Below are positions 63,657 through 64,000 of a stretch of DNA of 64,000 nucleotides, piece after piece (the stretch's first letter is position 1; the number at the start of each line of letters is the position of its first letter). The stretch is from Candidatus Nitronereus thalassa (GTDB lineage Bacteria > Nitrospirota > Nitrospiria > Nitrospirales > UBA8639). The notes below the pieces were generated by a model. The model was not told where the DNA came from. It worked only from the letters and a program-made list of their open reading frames with translations, and did no database searches. The DNA is taken from NCBI RefSeq assembly GCF_032191465.1, contig NZ_JAQOUE010000002.1:1-64000 (forward strand), written 5' to 3'. The position numbers and the translations under genes are program-made.

Positions 63657-63740
63657 GGTGTTCTCCTTTGTTGTGGTGAACAGTGTGTTTCACGCACCGT
63701 TGAACTCTTGGTAGATCTCGGATCTATCACTCAGGTCGTC

Positions 63741-63786
63741 ACAATAGCATGCTAAGACAAAGCTGAAAGCTATAAAAAACCCTTGG
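63741..63786 (-). promoter_or_regulatory. CCAGGGTTTTT-type promoter for the zinc-ribbon gene
   Basis: Minus strand: CCAAGGGTTTTTTAT, AG, 23 bp, TATTGT (63746-63741). One A is inserted in the box. A CCTGG just before the box makes a CCTGGCCAAGG palindrome. Confidence 0.7.
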
Positions 63787-63830
63787 CCAGGAATGATGAG
63801 GGCCTTTACGGAATTCAAATGGACTGCTGG

Positions 63831-64000
63831 ATGAAGAAGGGGATCGTTGAAAAACCAAAGCCACACACATGCATGCAAATCCATGAATCGCATCACAATT
63901 TGCGCGCGGAAGAATATTGGAAAAAATTATTAACGAGATTATTCTTGCTGTTGCCGATTCTTACTGCATCCACTCAGATCAACTCACGCACTTTATCGGA
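63831..64000 (+). CDS. Open frame running off the window end, uncertain
   Basis: From ATG 63831 (or ATG 63873) the frame stays open to the last base: MKKGIVEKPKPHTC, then SHHNLRAEEYWKKLLTRLFLLLPIL. No clear ribosome site and no family can be told from about 56 residues. Confidence 0.25.
   Translation, partial: MKKGIVEKPKPHTCMQIHESHHNLRAEEYWKKLLTRLFLLLPILTASTQINSRTLS

Noticed and set aside
1-64000. CRISPR array, prophage or intact insertion sequence
   Set aside because: No regularly spaced repeats, no phage structural genes, and no transposase or integrase frame on either strand.

Overview
The window looks like one contiguous piece of a free-living Gram-negative chromosome of about 50% GC. 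Gene content suggests a Nitrospira-like (Nitrospirota), probably salt-tolerant or marine, chemolithotroph: an N-acetylglutaminylglutamine amide (NAGGN) osmolyte operon, a BCCT osmolyte transporter, many BON- and PRC-barrel envelope proteins, a type II NADH dehydrogenase and a one-polypeptide cbb3-type oxidase. The lineage is an inference. There are no rRNA or tRNA genes, CRISPR arrays or intact transposases.

Layout. 1-0.3 kb: tail of a YnfA-like membrane protein, then 1.3 kb without a convincing gene. 1.6-8.4 kb: NAGGN operon (amidotransferase, GNAT/ATP-grasp synthetase, M42 peptidase) plus an OPT transporter. 8.5-18.3 kb: small secreted or envelope proteins, a dead response regulator, a decayed paralogue fragment, PRC-barrel and coiled-coil stress proteins, a PstS-like protein and an RND/MMPL exporter. 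18.7-22.6 kb: transaldolase-like enzyme, FAD monooxygenase and superoxide dismutase. 22.8-28.3 kb: two-component cluster (two NarL-type regulators, a CheY-like receiver, a hybrid histidine kinase). 28.4-39.6 kb: MauE/DoxX protein, secreted OB-like proteins and three giant six-BON-domain proteins. 39.7-47.5 kb: NDH-2, AI-2E-family permease, nucleotidyltransferase, metallophosphoesterase, CBS and BON proteins, BCCT transporter. 47.5-56.5 kb: CBS, BON, dodecin, DoxX, transketolase, TPR and PRC-barrel proteins and a small metallothionein-like gene. 57-59.6 kb: CaCA exchanger and MgtE. 59.6-63.7 kb: cbb3 oxidase operon and a zinc-ribbon protein.

The main discovery is a recurring promoter architecture. 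A box CCAGGGTTTTT sits next to an AG dinucleotide, followed by 23 bp (22-24) and a TAnnnT hexamer. Ten copies were found by eye, all between genes and all pointing into a gene or gene remnant, on both strands. Targets include transaldolase, transketolase, PepSY, MauE/DoxX, CBS and BON proteins, a zinc-ribbon protein and unknown genes. I read this as a stress or growth-state regulon with an activator bound next to the -35 region. The regulator is unknown; the two-component genes at 22.8-28.3 kb are candidates.

Other points of interest are the CcoN-CcoO-CcoP fusion with an overlapping small membrane protein, the BON-domain expansion, the metallothionein-like gene, an in-frame stop in a response regulator, and paired TTCCCTGT direct repeats with an 11-bp period. 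Many start codons were moved downstream of the longest open frame, to the ATG that has a clear Shine-Dalgarno sequence.
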